A model generated the notes under the pieces. It did not search any database, had not been told where the DNA came from, and saw nothing but the letters and a program-made list of their open reading frames with translations. Of a stretch of DNA of 64,000 nucleotides, positions 45,410 to 54,515 are shown piece after piece. The stretch comes from an uncultured Prevotellaceae bacterium (lineage in GTDB: Bacteria; Bacteroidota; Bacteroidia; Bacteroidales; Bacteroidaceae). Position numbers and translations under genes: made by a program. The DNA is taken from positions 1 through 64,000 of the forward strand of contig CADACW010000002.1 in NCBI GenBank assembly GCA_902786565.1, read 5' to 3'. The first letter of the stretch is position 1, and the number at the start of each line of letters is the position of its first letter.

Positions 45410-46282
45410 ATGGCATTAAAAATTGTTGTGCTGGCCAAGCAAGTGCCAGACACTCGTAACGTGGGCAAGGACGCTATGACGGCCGAAGGTACGGTGAACC
45501 GTGCTGCCCTGCCCGCCATCTTCAACCCAGAAGATTTGAACGCCCTGGAGCAGGCTCTCCGACTGAAGGAGCAAAATCCGGGCTCTACTGTAGGAATCCT
45601 CACGATGGGTCCCCCGCGTGCAGGAGAGATTATCCGCCAAGGGCTTTATCGCGGTGCCGACACTGGCTGGCTACTCACCGACCGACTGTTTGCCGGTGCT
45701 GACACGCTGGCCACTTCTTATGCTTTGGCCATGGCCATCAAGAAGATTGGCGATGTCGACATCGTGATTGGTGGCCGTCAGGCCATCGACGGCGACACAG
45801 CCCAGGTGGGCCCGCAGGTGGCCCAGAAGCTGGGCCTCAACCAGGTCACCTACGCCGAGGAGGTGCTCAGTGTGGATGACGGTTTTGCCGTCATCAAAAG
45901 AGTCATCGACGGCGGCGTGGAGACCGTCAAGGCACCGCTCCCCGTGGTCATCACCGTGAACGGAAGCGCTGCTCCCTGTCGTCCCCAGAACGCCAAACTG
46001 GTGATGAAATACAAGCGCGCCACCTGCCCCTTGGAAAGGCCCGCCGACGTTATTCCCTACGCCAACCTCTACGACGAGCGCCCCTACCTGACCCTGAACC
46101 AATGGAGCGTGGCCGATGTCAACGGCGATGCACAGCAGTGCGGTCTGGCCGGAAGCCCCACAAAGGTGAAGGCCATCAAGAACATCGTGTTCCAGGCCAA
46201 GGAGAGCAAGACGCTCACCGCCAGCGATGCCGACATCGACGGCCTCATCAAGGAACTCCTCTCAGAAAAAATCATTGGCTAA
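45410..46282 (+). CDS. etfB: Electron transfer flavoprotein beta subunit
   Basis: 290 aa from the ATG at 45410 (MALKIVVLAKQVPDTRNVG); codons upstream cross the promoter. The beta subunit binds AMP or a second FAD and, with the alpha subunit, carries electrons from acyl-CoA dehydrogenases. The conserved N-terminal strand, the IVIGGRQAIDGDTAQVGPQ nucleotide-binding region and the PLPVVITV segment are present. It sits directly upstream of etfA, with a palindromic repeat between them, and near an acyl-CoA dehydrogenase gene, its likely partner. Confidence 0.95.
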   Translation: MALKIVVLAKQVPDTRNVGKDAMTAEGTVNRAALPAIFNPEDLNALEQALRLKEQNPGSTVGILTMGPPRAGEIIRQGLYRGADTGWLLTDRLFAGADTLATSYALAMAIKKIGDVDIVIGGRQAIDGDTAQVGPQVAQKLGLNQVTYAEEVLSVDDGFAVIKRVIDGGVETVKAPLPVVITVNGSAAPCRPQNAKLVMKYKRATCPLERPADVIPYANLYDERPYLTLNQWSVADVNGDAQQCGLAGSPTKVKAIKNIVFQAKESKTLTASDADIDGLIKELLSEKIIG

Positions 46283-46290
46283 CCGTCCCG

Positions 46291-46313
46291 TATGTTGCTG
46301 TACCACAGCAACA
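46291..46313 (+). repeat. Palindromic element TATGTTGCTGTA-cc-ACAGCAACA between etfB and etfA
   Basis: The stem GTTGCTGT/ACAGCAAC is perfect (46294-46312) with a 3-base centre. The same element, differing only in the central two bases, lies in frame in the acyl-CoA dehydrogenase gene at 49485-49507. Confidence 0.75.
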
Positions 46314-46337
46314 CTCCCAAACAAAGAAAGAAAGGAT

Positions 46338-47360
46338 ATGAACAACGTATTTGTATATTGCGAAATAGAGGGCACCCTGGTGCAGGAGGTCTCTCAGGAG
46401 TTGCTGACCAAGGGCCGCAAACTGGCCAACGAACTGGGTGTCGAGCTGCACGCCGTCGTGGCCGGCACCGGCATCAAGGACAAGGTGGAGGAGCAAATCC
46501 TGCCCTACGGCGTGGACAAGCTCTTCGTCTTCGACGCTCCCGACCTGTTCCCCTACACCTCGGCTCCACACACCGACATCCTGGTGAACCTCTTCAAGGA
46601 GGAGCAACCGCAGATTTGCCTCATGGGCGCAACGGTCATCGGCCGCGACCTCGGCCCCCGCGTCAGCTCGTCGCTGACATCAGGACTCACCGCCGACTGC
46701 ACCGAACTGGAGATTGGCCCCTACGACGATGCCAAGAGCGGCAAACACTACGACCAGCTGCTCTATCAGATTCGCCCGGCCTTCGGAGGCAACATCGTGG
46801 CCACCATCGTCAACCCCGACCACCGTCCGCAGATGGCTACCGTCCGCTCTGGCGTGATGCAGAAGGCTATCTATGAAGGTGAATGCAAAAAGGAAGTGGT
46901 TTATCCCGAGGTGAGCAAGTATGTCAGCCCCGAAGCCTTCGTGGTGAAGGTGCTCGACCACCACGTGGAGGCTGCCAAGCACAACCTGAAGGGTGCGCCC
47001 ATCGTCGTTGCCGGCGGCTACGGCATGGGCTGCAAGGAGAACTTCGACATGCTGTTCCAGCTGGCCAAGGTGCTCCACGGTGAGGTGGGCGGAAGCCGCG
47101 CCGCCGTCGATGCAGGCTGGCTCGACCACGACCGTCAGATTGGACAGACAGGTGTCACCGTTCATCCGAAGGTGTACATCGCCTGCGGTATCTCCGGCCA
47201 GATTCAGCACATCGCCGGTATGCAGGATTCGGGCATCATCATCAGCATCAACAGCGACCCCGATGCACCCATCAACCGCATTGCCGACTACGTCATCAAC
47301 GGAACGGTGGAGGAAGTCGTCCCCAAGCTGATTAAGTATTACAAGCAGAATTCGAAGTAG
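46338..47360 (+). CDS. etfA: Electron transfer flavoprotein alpha subunit
   Basis: 340 aa from the ATG at 46338 (MNNVFVYCEIEGTLVQEVSQ). The alpha subunit holds the FAD. The C-terminal FAD-binding domain shows APIVVAGGYGMGCKENF, GGSRAAVDAGWLDHDRQIGQTG, YIACGISGQIQH and the INSDPDAPI signature. The N-terminal domain has NLFKEEQPQICLMGATVIGRDLGPR. It is the downstream partner of etfB; the next gene is a GxxExxY nuclease that separates it from the acyl-CoA dehydrogenase gene. Confidence 0.96.
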   Translation: MNNVFVYCEIEGTLVQEVSQELLTKGRKLANELGVELHAVVAGTGIKDKVEEQILPYGVDKLFVFDAPDLFPYTSAPHTDILVNLFKEEQPQICLMGATVIGRDLGPRVSSSLTSGLTADCTELEIGPYDDAKSGKHYDQLLYQIRPAFGGNIVATIVNPDHRPQMATVRSGVMQKAIYEGECKKEVVYPEVSKYVSPEAFVVKVLDHHVEAAKHNLKGAPIVVAGGYGMGCKENFDMLFQLAKVLHGEVGGSRAAVDAGWLDHDRQIGQTGVTVHPKVYIACGISGQIQHIAGMQDSGIIISINSDPDAPINRIADYVINGTVEEVVPKLIKYYKQNSK

Positions 47361-47415
47361 CCCAAATTATTATTTAAACACGAATTACCACGAATTATCC
47401 ATTAATTTTTAACGT

Positions 47416-47853
47416 ATGTTCGTAAGGGATTTCAAGCAGTATAAGGATACCGTATATCAAATCATCGGAGCGGCAATGAACGTTCACGAAGAATTGAATT
47501 GGGGATTACTGGAGCCTGTATACAACGAAGCTCTCCACCTTGAACTGCTTGACAACAATATCGCCAACGAACGGGAAAAACATCTGCCATGCTATTACAA
47601 GCATCATCAGTTAGAGAAATTTTACCAGATGGACCTTGTGGTGGGCGATGTCGTAGTCGAACTCAAGTCTGTAGACGAGTTGAAATCTGCTCATAGGGCT
47701 CAGCTCTTCAACTACTTGCGACTGACACGAAAGCCCATTGGCTTGCTTATCAATTTTGGGCAGCCGTCACTACAGGGAGAACGCTATGGATACGATGAGG
47801 AAACAAACGAATGTATCCTGCTAAACAAAAATATGGAACCCGTATATGTGTAA
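47416..47853 (+). CDS. GxxExxY-family PD-(D/E)XK-like protein
   Basis: 145 aa. The family motif is GLLEPVY within ELNWGLLEPVYNEALHLEL, and the nuclease-like core reads MDLVVGDVVVELKSV (Asp ... Glu-x-Lys), followed by LKSAHRAQLFNYLRLT. The family is widespread and functionally uncharacterised. The gene is AT-rich and is preceded by a short repeat (ACACGAATTACCACGAATTA). With the following small gene it separates etfA from the acyl-CoA dehydrogenase gene, suggesting insertion into an operon. A paralogous gene lies at 57892-58275. Confidence 0.85.
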   Translation: MFVRDFKQYKDTVYQIIGAAMNVHEELNWGLLEPVYNEALHLELLDNNIANEREKHLPCYYKHHQLEKFYQMDLVVGDVVVELKSVDELKSAHRAQLFNYLRLTRKPIGLLINFGQPSLQGERYGYDEETNECILLNKNMEPVYV

Positions 47854-47899
47854 AATTATATGGACAATTACATGGTAATTATATGTTAAATAAAGTAAG

Positions 47900-48076
47900 A
47901 TGAAGGCACAGGTTTTTCTTCTCATCATCGGATGTATAGTATCCCTTGTCGCTTGCAATTTTTTCTCTGAAGGCTCATGGCAGAGAGACTTACTCCGCTT
48001 CATTGCTGTTTTCTGCGTAGGAGGATTAGTAGGACTTATTCAAGGTGGAAGATTGCAAAAAAAGAAAAATAAATAA
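47900..48076 (+). CDS. Small membrane lipoprotein-like peptide
   Basis: 58 aa (begins MKAQVFLLIIGCIVSLVAC). Two hydrophobic segments; the first ends in a lipobox-like LVAC and the second (FIAVFCVGGLVGLIQGG) looks like a membrane helix, followed by a Lys-rich end. It starts 46 bp after the GxxExxY gene and stops 9 bp before the acyl-CoA dehydrogenase ATG. AT-rich like the nuclease gene. Function unknown. Confidence 0.55.
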   Translation: MKAQVFLLIIGCIVSLVACNFFSEGSWQRDLLRFIAVFCVGGLVGLIQGGRLQKKKNK

Positions 48077-48085
48077 AAATATATT

Positions 48086-49825
48086 ATGGCAAATTACTTT
48101 TCCGACCATCCGGAGATTGGGTTCTACCTCAATCATCCACTCATGAAAAGGATTGTAGACCTCAAAGAGAAGGACTACACCGACAAAGATAAATATGATT
48201 ATGCGCCTGTCGATTTCTTTGATGCCATCGAGAACTACAAGCAGATTCTCGACATCACGGGCGACGTGGCTGCCAACATCATCGCCCCGAACTCGGAGGA
48301 CGTGGACCTGGAAGGGCCGCACCTTGAGAACGGACGCATGATTTACGCCTCGAAGACCTTCGAGAACCTCGACGCCACCCGCAAGGCCGGCCTCTGGGGT
48401 GTCTCCATGCCCCGCCGCTACGGCGGTCTGAACCTGCCCAACGCCGTGTTCTCCATGCTCTCAGAGATTGTCAGCGCCGCCGACGCCGGTTTCCAGAACA
48501 TCTGGAGCCTGCAGAGCTGCATCGACACGCTCTATGAGTTCGGAAGCGAGGAGCAGCGCCAGAAGTACATCCCCCGCGTCTGCGCCGGAGAGGGCATGTC
48601 GATGGACCTCACCGAGCCCGACGCCGGCTCCGACCTGCAGCGCGTCATGCTCAAGGCCACCTACGACGAGAAGGAGCAGTGCTGGCGCCTGAACGGCGTG
48701 AAGCGCTTCATCACCAACGGCGACTCTGACATACACCTCGTGCTGGCCCGCTCGGAGGAGGGCACGAAGGACGGCCGCGGCCTGTCGATGTTCATCTACG
48801 ACAAGCGCAACGGCGGCGTCGACGTGCGCCACATCGAGCACAAGCTGGGCATACACGGCTCGCCCACCTGCGAGCTGACCTACAAGAACGCCAAGGCAGA
48901 ACTCTGCGGCAGCACCCGCCTGGGCCTCATCAAGTATGTGATGGCCCTGATGAACGGCGCCCGCCTGGGCATCGCCGCACAGAGCGTGGGCCTCAGCCAG
49001 GAGGCCTACAACGAGGCCATTGCCTACGCCCGTGAGCGCCAGCAGTTCGGCGAGAAGATCATCAACTTCCCCGCCGTCTACGACATGCTCTCGCGCATGA
49101 AGGCCAAGCTCGACGCCGGCCGCTCGCTGCTCTACCAGACGGCTTGCTACGTCGACATCTACAAGTGCCTGGAGGACATTGAGCGCGACCGCAAGCTCAC
49201 CCCCGAGGAGAAGCAGGAGATGAAGAAGTACCAGCGCCTGGCCGATGCCTTCACGCCGCTGGCCAAGGGCATGAACTCGGAATATGCCAACCAGAACGCC
49301 TACGACGCCATCAGCATCCACGGCGGCTCGGGCTTCATCATGGAGTACAAGAGCCAGCGCCTCTACCGCGACGCCCGCATCTTCTCCATCTACGAGGGCA
49401 CCACCCAGCTGCAGGTCGTCGCCGCCATCCGCTACATCGGCAACGGCATCATGCTCCAGAACATCAAGGACATGGCCGGTTCAGTATGTTGCTGTAATAC
49501 AGCAACAAACCTGACGGCCCTGAAAGCCCGCGTAGAGGCCCTCATCCCCGTCTACGAGGAGGCCATCGCCAACGCCAAGGCCCTCGGCGACCAGGCTGCC
49601 TTCGACTTCCTGGCCCGCCGTCTCTACGACATGACCTGCGAACTGGTGATGAGCCTGCTCATCATCCGCGACGCCGCCAAGGCCCCCGAGCTCTTCGAGA
49701 AGAGCGCCAACGTCTATGTGCGCATGGCCGAAGAGGACATCCTGGGCAAGGCTGCCTACATCAAGGCTTTCCGTGCCGAAGACCTGGAATACTTCAAGGC
49801 CGCAGAAAAGGCTACAGAGGAATAG
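48086..49825 (+). CDS. Acyl-CoA dehydrogenase (long form) with in-frame palindrome
   Basis: 579 aa flavoenzyme that oxidises an acyl-CoA and passes electrons to ETF. Family features: [59 protein letters not shown] and [28 protein letters not shown] (read in parts), which includes the flavin-contact and catalytic-loop regions. The C-terminal extension (about 460-579) matches the longer AcdA/FadE12-like group. Residues about 467-475 (SVCCCNTAT) are encoded by the palindrome also found between etfB and etfA. The etfBA genes upstream are the likely electron acceptor. Confidence 0.92.
   Translation: MANYFSDHPEIGFYLNHPLMKRIVDLKEKDYTDKDKYDYAPVDFFDAIENYKQILDITGDVAANIIAPNSEDVDLEGPHLENGRMIYASKTFENLDATRKAGLWGVSMPRRYGGLNLPNAVFSMLSEIVSAADAGFQNIWSLQSCIDTLYEFGSEEQRQKYIPRVCAGEGMSMDLTEPDAGSDLQRVMLKATYDEKEQCWRLNGVKRFITNGDSDIHLVLARSEEGTKDGRGLSMFIYDKRNGGVDVRHIEHKLGIHGSPTCELTYKNAKAELCGSTRLGLIKYVMALMNGARLGIAAQSVGLSQEAYNEAIAYARERQQFGEKIINFPAVYDMLSRMKAKLDAGRSLLYQTACYVDIYKCLEDIERDRKLTPEEKQEMKKYQRLADAFTPLAKGMNSEYANQNAYDAISIHGGSGFIMEYKSQRLYRDARIFSIYEGTTQLQVVAAIRYIGNGIMLQNIKDMAGSVCCCNTATNLTALKARVEALIPVYEEAIANAKALGDQAAFDFLARRLYDMTCELVMSLLIIRDAAKAPELFEKSANVYVRMAEEDILGKAAYIKAFRAEDLEYFKAAEKATEE
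49485..49507 (+). repeat. In-frame copy of the TATGTTGCTGTA-nn-ACAGCAACA palindrome in the acyl-CoA dehydrogenase gene
   Basis: The stem GTTGCTGT/ACAGCAAC (49488-49506) equals that at 46294-46312; only the central bases differ (AAT instead of ACC). It encodes three consecutive Cys within a helical linker near the C-terminus. Confidence 0.75.
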
Positions 49826-49901
49826 AGAGCACCATTATTTATATATTGAGAGGGCTGGCACGCCGAAGTACCAGCCCTCTTTGCGGCCAAACAGCAAAGA
49901 T

Positions 49902-51473
49902 ATGAACCCAGAGATAGAACGCAGGCGCACTTTCGCCATCATTTCACACCCAGATGCCGGCAAGACCACACTCACCGAGAAGTTCCTACTCTTCGGCGGA
50001 CAGATACAGGTGGCAGGCGCAGTGAAAAACAACAAAATCAAGAAGACAGCAACCTCCGACTGGATGGACATCGAGAAGCAGCGCGGCATATCGGTGTCGA
50101 CATCGGTCATGGAGTTCGACTATTTGGACTACAAGGTCAATATCCTCGACACGCCGGGCCACCAGGACTTTGCCGAAGACACCTTCCGCACACTCACTGC
50201 CGTCGACTCGGCCATCATAGTCGTGGACAGCGCAAAGGGCGTGGAGACGCAGACGCGAAAGCTCATGGCCGTATGCCGAATGAGGAAGACACCGGTCATC
50301 ATCTTCATCAACAAGATGGACCGCGAGGGCCGTGACCCCTTCGACCTGCTCGACGAACTGGAACAGGAACTGGAAATCAAGGTGCGACCGCTCTCCTGGC
50401 CCATCAACCAGGGCGCAAAGTTCAAGGGCGTCTACAACATCTACGAGCAGAAGCTCGACCTCTTCACCCCCGACAAGCAGCGCGTCACCGAGAAAGTCAG
50501 CGTGGAGCTCGGTTCGGCCGAACTGGAAGCACGCGTCGGAGAGCAGGACGCGCAGAAACTGCGCGAAGACCTGGAACTGGTGGACGGCGTCTACCCTGAG
50601 TTCGACGTAGAGACCTATCGCGAGGCCGAGGTGGCACCCGTCTTCTTCGGCTCGGCACTCAACAACTTCGGCGTGCAGGAACTGCTCAACTGCTTCGTAG
50701 AGATAGCACCGTCGCCACGGCCCACAAAGGCCGAGGAGCGAATGGTGGAGCCGGAGGAGCCGAAGTTCACGGGCTTCATCTTCAAGATAACCGCCAACAT
50801 CGACCCCAACCACCGCTCGTGCATTGCATTCTGCAAGGTGTGCAGCGGACGCTTCCAGCGCAACGTGCCCTATCTGCACGTCAGGCAGGGCAAGACGCTG
50901 CGCTTCACATCGCCAACACAGTTCATGGCACAGCGCAAAAGCACCATCGACGAGGCCTGGCCGGGCGACATCGTCGGACTGCCCGACACCGGCGGACTCT
51001 TCAAGATTGGCGACACGCTGACCGAGGGCGAGCAGCTGCACTTCAGAGGACTGCCCAGTTTCTCGCCGGAGATGTTCAAGTATATCGAGAACGACGACCC
51101 GATGAAGACCAAGCAGTTGCAGAAGGGCATAGACCAGCTCATGGACGAGGGCGTGGCGCAGCTGTTCGTCAACCAGTTCAACAACCGCAAAATCATAGGC
51201 ACCGTGGGTCAGCTGCAGTTCGAGGTCATACAGTACCGACTGGAAAACGAGTACAACGCCCGCTGCCGATGGGAGCCCGTCCACCTCTACAAGGCATGCT
51301 GGATTTCCTCCGACGACGACGATGAGCTGGATGCCTTCAAGAAGCGCAAATACCAGTATATGGCCAAGGACAAGGATGGACGCGACGTCTTCCTGGCCGA
51401 CTCCGGCTACATGCTCCAGATGGCCCAGCAGGACTTCAAGCACATCCAGTTCCACTTCACCAGCGAGTTCTGA
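49902..51473 (+). CDS. prfC: Peptide chain release factor 3
   Basis: 523 aa translational GTPase that recycles RF1/RF2 from the ribosome. G1 is [12 protein letters not shown], the switch-I region has [18 protein letters not shown]3 DTPGHQDF, G4 NKMDREG, G5-like region [10 protein letters not shown]. The RF3-specific domain III ([35 protein letters not shown]) is complete. The ATG at 49902 ([20 protein letters not shown]) is the standard start; in-frame codons upstream overlap the preceding gene. Confidence 0.97.
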   Translation: MNPEIERRRTFAIISHPDAGKTTLTEKFLLFGGQIQVAGAVKNNKIKKTATSDWMDIEKQRGISVSTSVMEFDYLDYKVNILDTPGHQDFAEDTFRTLTAVDSAIIVVDSAKGVETQTRKLMAVCRMRKTPVIIFINKMDREGRDPFDLLDELEQELEIKVRPLSWPINQGAKFKGVYNIYEQKLDLFTPDKQRVTEKVSVELGSAELEARVGEQDAQKLREDLELVDGVYPEFDVETYREAEVAPVFFGSALNNFGVQELLNCFVEIAPSPRPTKAEERMVEPEEPKFTGFIFKITANIDPNHRSCIAFCKVCSGRFQRNVPYLHVRQGKTLRFTSPTQFMAQRKSTIDEAWPGDIVGLPDTGGLFKIGDTLTEGEQLHFRGLPSFSPEMFKYIENDDPMKTKQLQKGIDQLMDEGVAQLFVNQFNNRKIIGTVGQLQFEVIQYRLENEYNARCRWEPVHLYKACWISSDDDDELDAFKKRKYQYMAKDKDGRDVFLADSGYMLQMAQQDFKHIQFHFTSEF

Positions 51474-51547
51474 TTAACCCATAGCTCCTCATCGCACGGA
51501 AGCGAGAATAACTCTAAATTCTAAATCCTTAACTCTAAATTCATAAT

Positions 51548-52726
51548 ATGAAACAGATTACAGACAACATTTACTACGTCGGCGTGAACGACCGCAACAA
51601 GACGCTTTTCGAAGGGCTATGGCCCCTGCCGCAGGGCGTCAGCTACAATGCCTACCTGGTGGTGGGACAGAAAGTGGCACTCATCGACACCGTAGAGGTA
51701 GACTTCTTCATGCCCTTCCTCGAGAACATACGCGAGGTGCTGGGCGACCGGCCCATCGACTACGTCGTGGTCAACCACATGGAGCCCGACCACAGCGGGT
51801 CGCTGGCACTGCTCCGACAGTTCTTCCCCGCCATCGAAATCATCGGCAACAAGAAAACCTTCGATATGCTCGGAGGCTTCTACCACCTCACCGAAGGGCT
51901 GAAAGAGGTGAAAAACGGCGATTCCATCGAACTTGGAGGGCTGACGCTCAACTTTGTCCTCACCCCGATGGTGCACTGGCCGGAGACCATGATGACCCTC
52001 TGCGGCAACGTGCTCTTCAGCGGCGACGCCTTCGGATGCTTCGGCGCACTCAACGGCGCCATCATCGACGAGCGGATGAACTGCGACGTCTTCTGGGGCG
52101 AAATGGAGCGCTACTACTCTAACATCGTGGGCAAATACGGCACACCCGTGCAGATGGCACTGAAGAAGCTGGCCGGCGTCACCCCCGACTACATCTGCGC
52201 CACCCACGGCCCCGTCTGGCACGAGCACGCAGGCCGCGTCATCGGCATCTACGACCGTCTGTCGCGCTACGAGGCACAGCCCGGACTCGTCATCTGCTAC
52301 GGCACCATGTACGGCAACACCGAGCGAGCAGCCGAGGTCATTGCACGCGCTGCCAGCGAGGCCGGCGTGAAGGACATCGTGATGCACAACGTCTCGAAGA
52401 CACACCACTCTTATATAATACGCGACGTGTTCCGCTACAGGGGCCTCATCGTGGGCGCACCCACCTACAACACCGGCCTCTACCACGAGATGAACGTGCT
52501 GCTCGACGAACTCTCGCAGAAGGACATCAAGGGCCGTCTCTTCGGCTGGTTCGGCAGCTACGGATGGGCCTCGAAGGCCGTCAGCGAAATTGCCCGCTGG
52601 AACGACGAGCGCCTGAAGTACGAACCCGTAGGCACACCCGTGGAGATACGCCAGTCGCTCACCCCCGACACCTGCGCCCAGTGCGAGGCCCTCGGCCGCG
52701 CCATGGCCGCCCGCCTCGCCGAGTAA
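51548..52726 (+). CDS. fprA: FprA-type flavodiiron protein
   Basis: 392 aa. Reduces O2 and/or NO to protect an anaerobe from oxidative or nitrosative stress. The N-terminal metallo-beta-lactamase-like domain has the diiron ligands in NHMEPDHSG and later His/Asp (MVHWPETMMT, LFSGDAFGCFG). The C-terminal flavodoxin domain binds FMN (YGTMYGNTERAAE, GAPTYNTGLYHEM, FGSYGWASKA). It lacks a rubredoxin tail, so an external electron donor is needed. The start is preceded by an AT-rich run of TCTAAATTC-like repeats (about 51512-51545). Confidence 0.95.
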   Translation: MKQITDNIYYVGVNDRNKTLFEGLWPLPQGVSYNAYLVVGQKVALIDTVEVDFFMPFLENIREVLGDRPIDYVVVNHMEPDHSGSLALLRQFFPAIEIIGNKKTFDMLGGFYHLTEGLKEVKNGDSIELGGLTLNFVLTPMVHWPETMMTLCGNVLFSGDAFGCFGALNGAIIDERMNCDVFWGEMERYYSNIVGKYGTPVQMALKKLAGVTPDYICATHGPVWHEHAGRVIGIYDRLSRYEAQPGLVICYGTMYGNTERAAEVIARAASEAGVKDIVMHNVSKTHHSYIIRDVFRYRGLIVGAPTYNTGLYHEMNVLLDELSQKDIKGRLFGWFGSYGWASKAVSEIARWNDERLKYEPVGTPVEIRQSLTPDTCAQCEALGRAMAARLAE

Positions 52727-52761
52727 GACATCATCCAACGTCCGCAAGCATGGTGGGAATC

Positions 52762-52890
52762 GAAAATATTTTACATCCCTAAAACGAGGACTAAGCGGAC
52801 TCCGAGATAAGTGCCTTTTATCTCCGAGATAAGTGCCTTTTATCTCCGAGATAAGTGGCACTTATCTTTTAGGGGGGTATTTAGGCCGTT
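52762..52890 (+). repeat. Dispersed intergenic repeat, copy C
   Basis: Starts GAAAATATTTTACATC (52762-52777), carries three TCCGAGATAAGTG units (52801-52860), ends with the palindrome AGATAAGTGGCACTTATCT (52849-52867), then TTTAGGGGGGTATTTAGGCC. Same order of blocks as copy B at 34769 and the diverged copy A at 8693. Confidence 0.65.
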
Positions 52891-53161
52891 TTTGAAACAA
52901 TAAAAAAAATTGACACTCCGAGTTAAGGAGTCAAAGGAGTGAGCAAAGGCGAAACTTGAGCACAAAACTGAGACTCCACGTTGTCAAGCAGATTCAACAA
53001 CCCCCGTTGCTCTTTTTCACGTCTCCTTTTATCATAGCTGTATCACTTGAATATTGCTGATTTCCGCTGCAAATAACGCCTTATTTGCTGTTTTGCGATG
53101 CTGCCGTCACGAGAATATCGGCAGCATTTAAATAAAAAAATCTTATTTTTAGCCACAATAG

Positions 53162-53193
53162 TTTGGTGGTTTTCAGAATAATATGTAACTTTG
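53162..53193 (+). promoter_or_regulatory. Strong promoter of an unassigned structured RNA
   Basis: TTTG (53162-53165) and TAACTTTG (53186-53193), 20 bases apart. A hairpin ATGCTGCCG/CGGCAGCAT (53098-53127) lies just upstream. No coding region follows for nearly 700 bases. Confidence 0.7.
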
Positions 53194-53198
53194 CAGCG

Positions 53199-53478
53199 CG
53201 ATTTGTAATGGGCCGCCCCTGCCGCCGTAGCGACGGAGGCGCCAGAAAGGGAGGAAGCCAAGGCAGACCGCGACTATTTTCGTTGGTAAAAACAAAGGAG
53301 CAATTGTGCTTCGTCTTGTTGATTGAAACCTGAGAAATTTCAACTTAGCTACAAGATGAGTACGGTGAAGTTCCACGCTGATAGGCGTGGGGTTGCTGTA
53401 TCTGAATTCTTTTAGCTATAGGTTTTCTCAGGACCTCAATCAAGAAGACGTAAGATAACGCAGTCTTACGCTTTTTTT
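53199..53478 (+). ncRNA. Structured RNA of about 280 nt, identity unassigned
   Basis: Runs from the promoter at 53186 to an intrinsic terminator: CGTAAGA (53449-53455) pairs with TCTTACG (53464-53470), followed by seven T. A long closing stem joins 53313-53337 (GTCTTGTTGATTGA then CCTGAGAAA) with 53423-53449. Inside it, CCACGC-tgata-GGCGTGG forms a hairpin near 53372-53390. The 5' third is a separate GC-rich fold (CCGTAGCGACGG). Overall shape (one long closing stem with an internal hairpin) recalls 6S RNA, but I see no diagnostic sequence. Confidence 0.55.
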
Positions 53479-53633
53479 GTGTGCCTACGATTGCCGAAGA
53501 AGAAGAAAAGAGTATATCTCAATAATAATTAATTAACTAACAACAAACAAAAATGAAAACAAATTGAGGGGCCGCACAGAAGTCCGCGATGGATGCAGGC
53601 GAAGCCCCGGTAAGTTAATAAAAATGTAGTTAA

Positions 53634-53667
53634 GGTGGCGGCCCATCCGTGAGGACGAGCCGCCACC
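53634..53667. other. GC-rich hairpin in the gene-free stretch 53479-53884
   Basis: GGTGGCGGC (53634-53642) and GCCGCCACC (53659-53667), a perfect 9-bp stem. No long frame is visible in 53479-53884; apart from this hairpin and the promoter at 53817 I see nothing there. Confidence 0.5.
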
Positions 53668-53792
53668 GCCCATTGGCGGGTATCTGCCAAAAGCACGACC
53701 GTCATCAGCGGCTGCCTGATGCAGGGTGAGGGGGAAAAACGGCAAAGTTTCAGGGCCTAAACGAGCCTAAATGGCAGAAACTGGGCGAATTG

Positions 53793-53824
53793 TTTGGCAG
53801 TTCGTCCAGTTTTTCGTACCTTTG
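53793..53824 (+). promoter_or_regulatory. Promoter upstream of the ATPase remnant
   Basis: TTTG (53793-53796) and TACCTTTG (53817-53824), 20 bases apart, with a CAAACTGTCAATCTG / TAAACTGTCAAAG near-direct repeat between promoter and gene. An intact promoter remains although the gene is broken. Confidence 0.65.
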
Positions 53825-53884
53825 CCGCAAACAAGCCGTCAGACGGCAATCAAACTGTCAATCTGTAAATCATAAACTGTCAAA

Positions 53885-54496
53885 GTGGGTATATACATCA
53901 ACAAAGGTAATGAGGGCTTCCGGCAGATTCGCAATTCGGAGTACATAGACAAGTCGAAGCTGATAGGCGTGGTAAACAAGACACTATTCACACAGCAAAA
54001 GACGGGCTGCACGACGCGCATAGCGGCCACCACAGGCGAGCGTTTTGTGTTCATCATCGACGAGTGGGATGCCATCTGCCGCCACTACGGTGAGAAGCCC
54101 AAGGTGATGGACGAATCTGACAATATGCTGCGCGGCTTGTTCAAGGATGTCTCGGCTATCGGCACCTTCGCCGGCGTCTACATGACCGGCACCCTGCCCA
54201 TCAAGAAATACAAGACGCAGTCGGCACTTAATAATTTCCTGGAATACTCGATGGTGGAGCCGCGCAAGAAGGGAAAGTACTTCGGATTTACGAAGGACAA
54301 AGTGAAACAGCTGGTCGACATACGTGGTCGCGACGACGTGCTCACCGTGCTCATACACTTGGGCTATCTCTCCTTCGACTGGAAAGAACGTGAGTGCTAT
54401 GTGCCCAACCTTGAGGCATACGGCGAACTGGCCACCATCTACAACCACATGACAAAGGAGCACCATTGCGAGACAGAGCGGTGGAACAAGGAGTAA
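53885..54496 (+). pseudogene. Internally deleted AAA-ATPase-like/PD-(D/E)XK protein remnant
   Basis: 203 codons from a GTG. The N-terminus IYINKGNEGFRQIRNSEYIDK is the standard start of the AAA-ATPase_like proteins (normally over 500 aa) common in Prevotella. The region that should hold the Walker A P-loop is replaced by an abrupt jump from KTGCTTRIAATTGERF to FVFIIDEWDAICRHYGE, which is the Walker B/sensor part. The C-terminal nuclease domain is also missing after GYLSFDWKERECYVPN...YNHM. So it looks like two deletions that kept the frame. Promoter retained. Probably non-functional as an ATPase. Confidence 0.75.
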
Positions 54497-54515
54497 AGAA
54501 AGAGAGAGAAAAGAC

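Noticed and set aside
53215-53270. AGGAAG-CCAAGGCAGA, similar to the SRP RNA apical loop region
   Set aside because: The conserved GGAA tetraloop and AGCA internal loop order is not met, and the surrounding pairing does not give a 4.5S-like hairpin.
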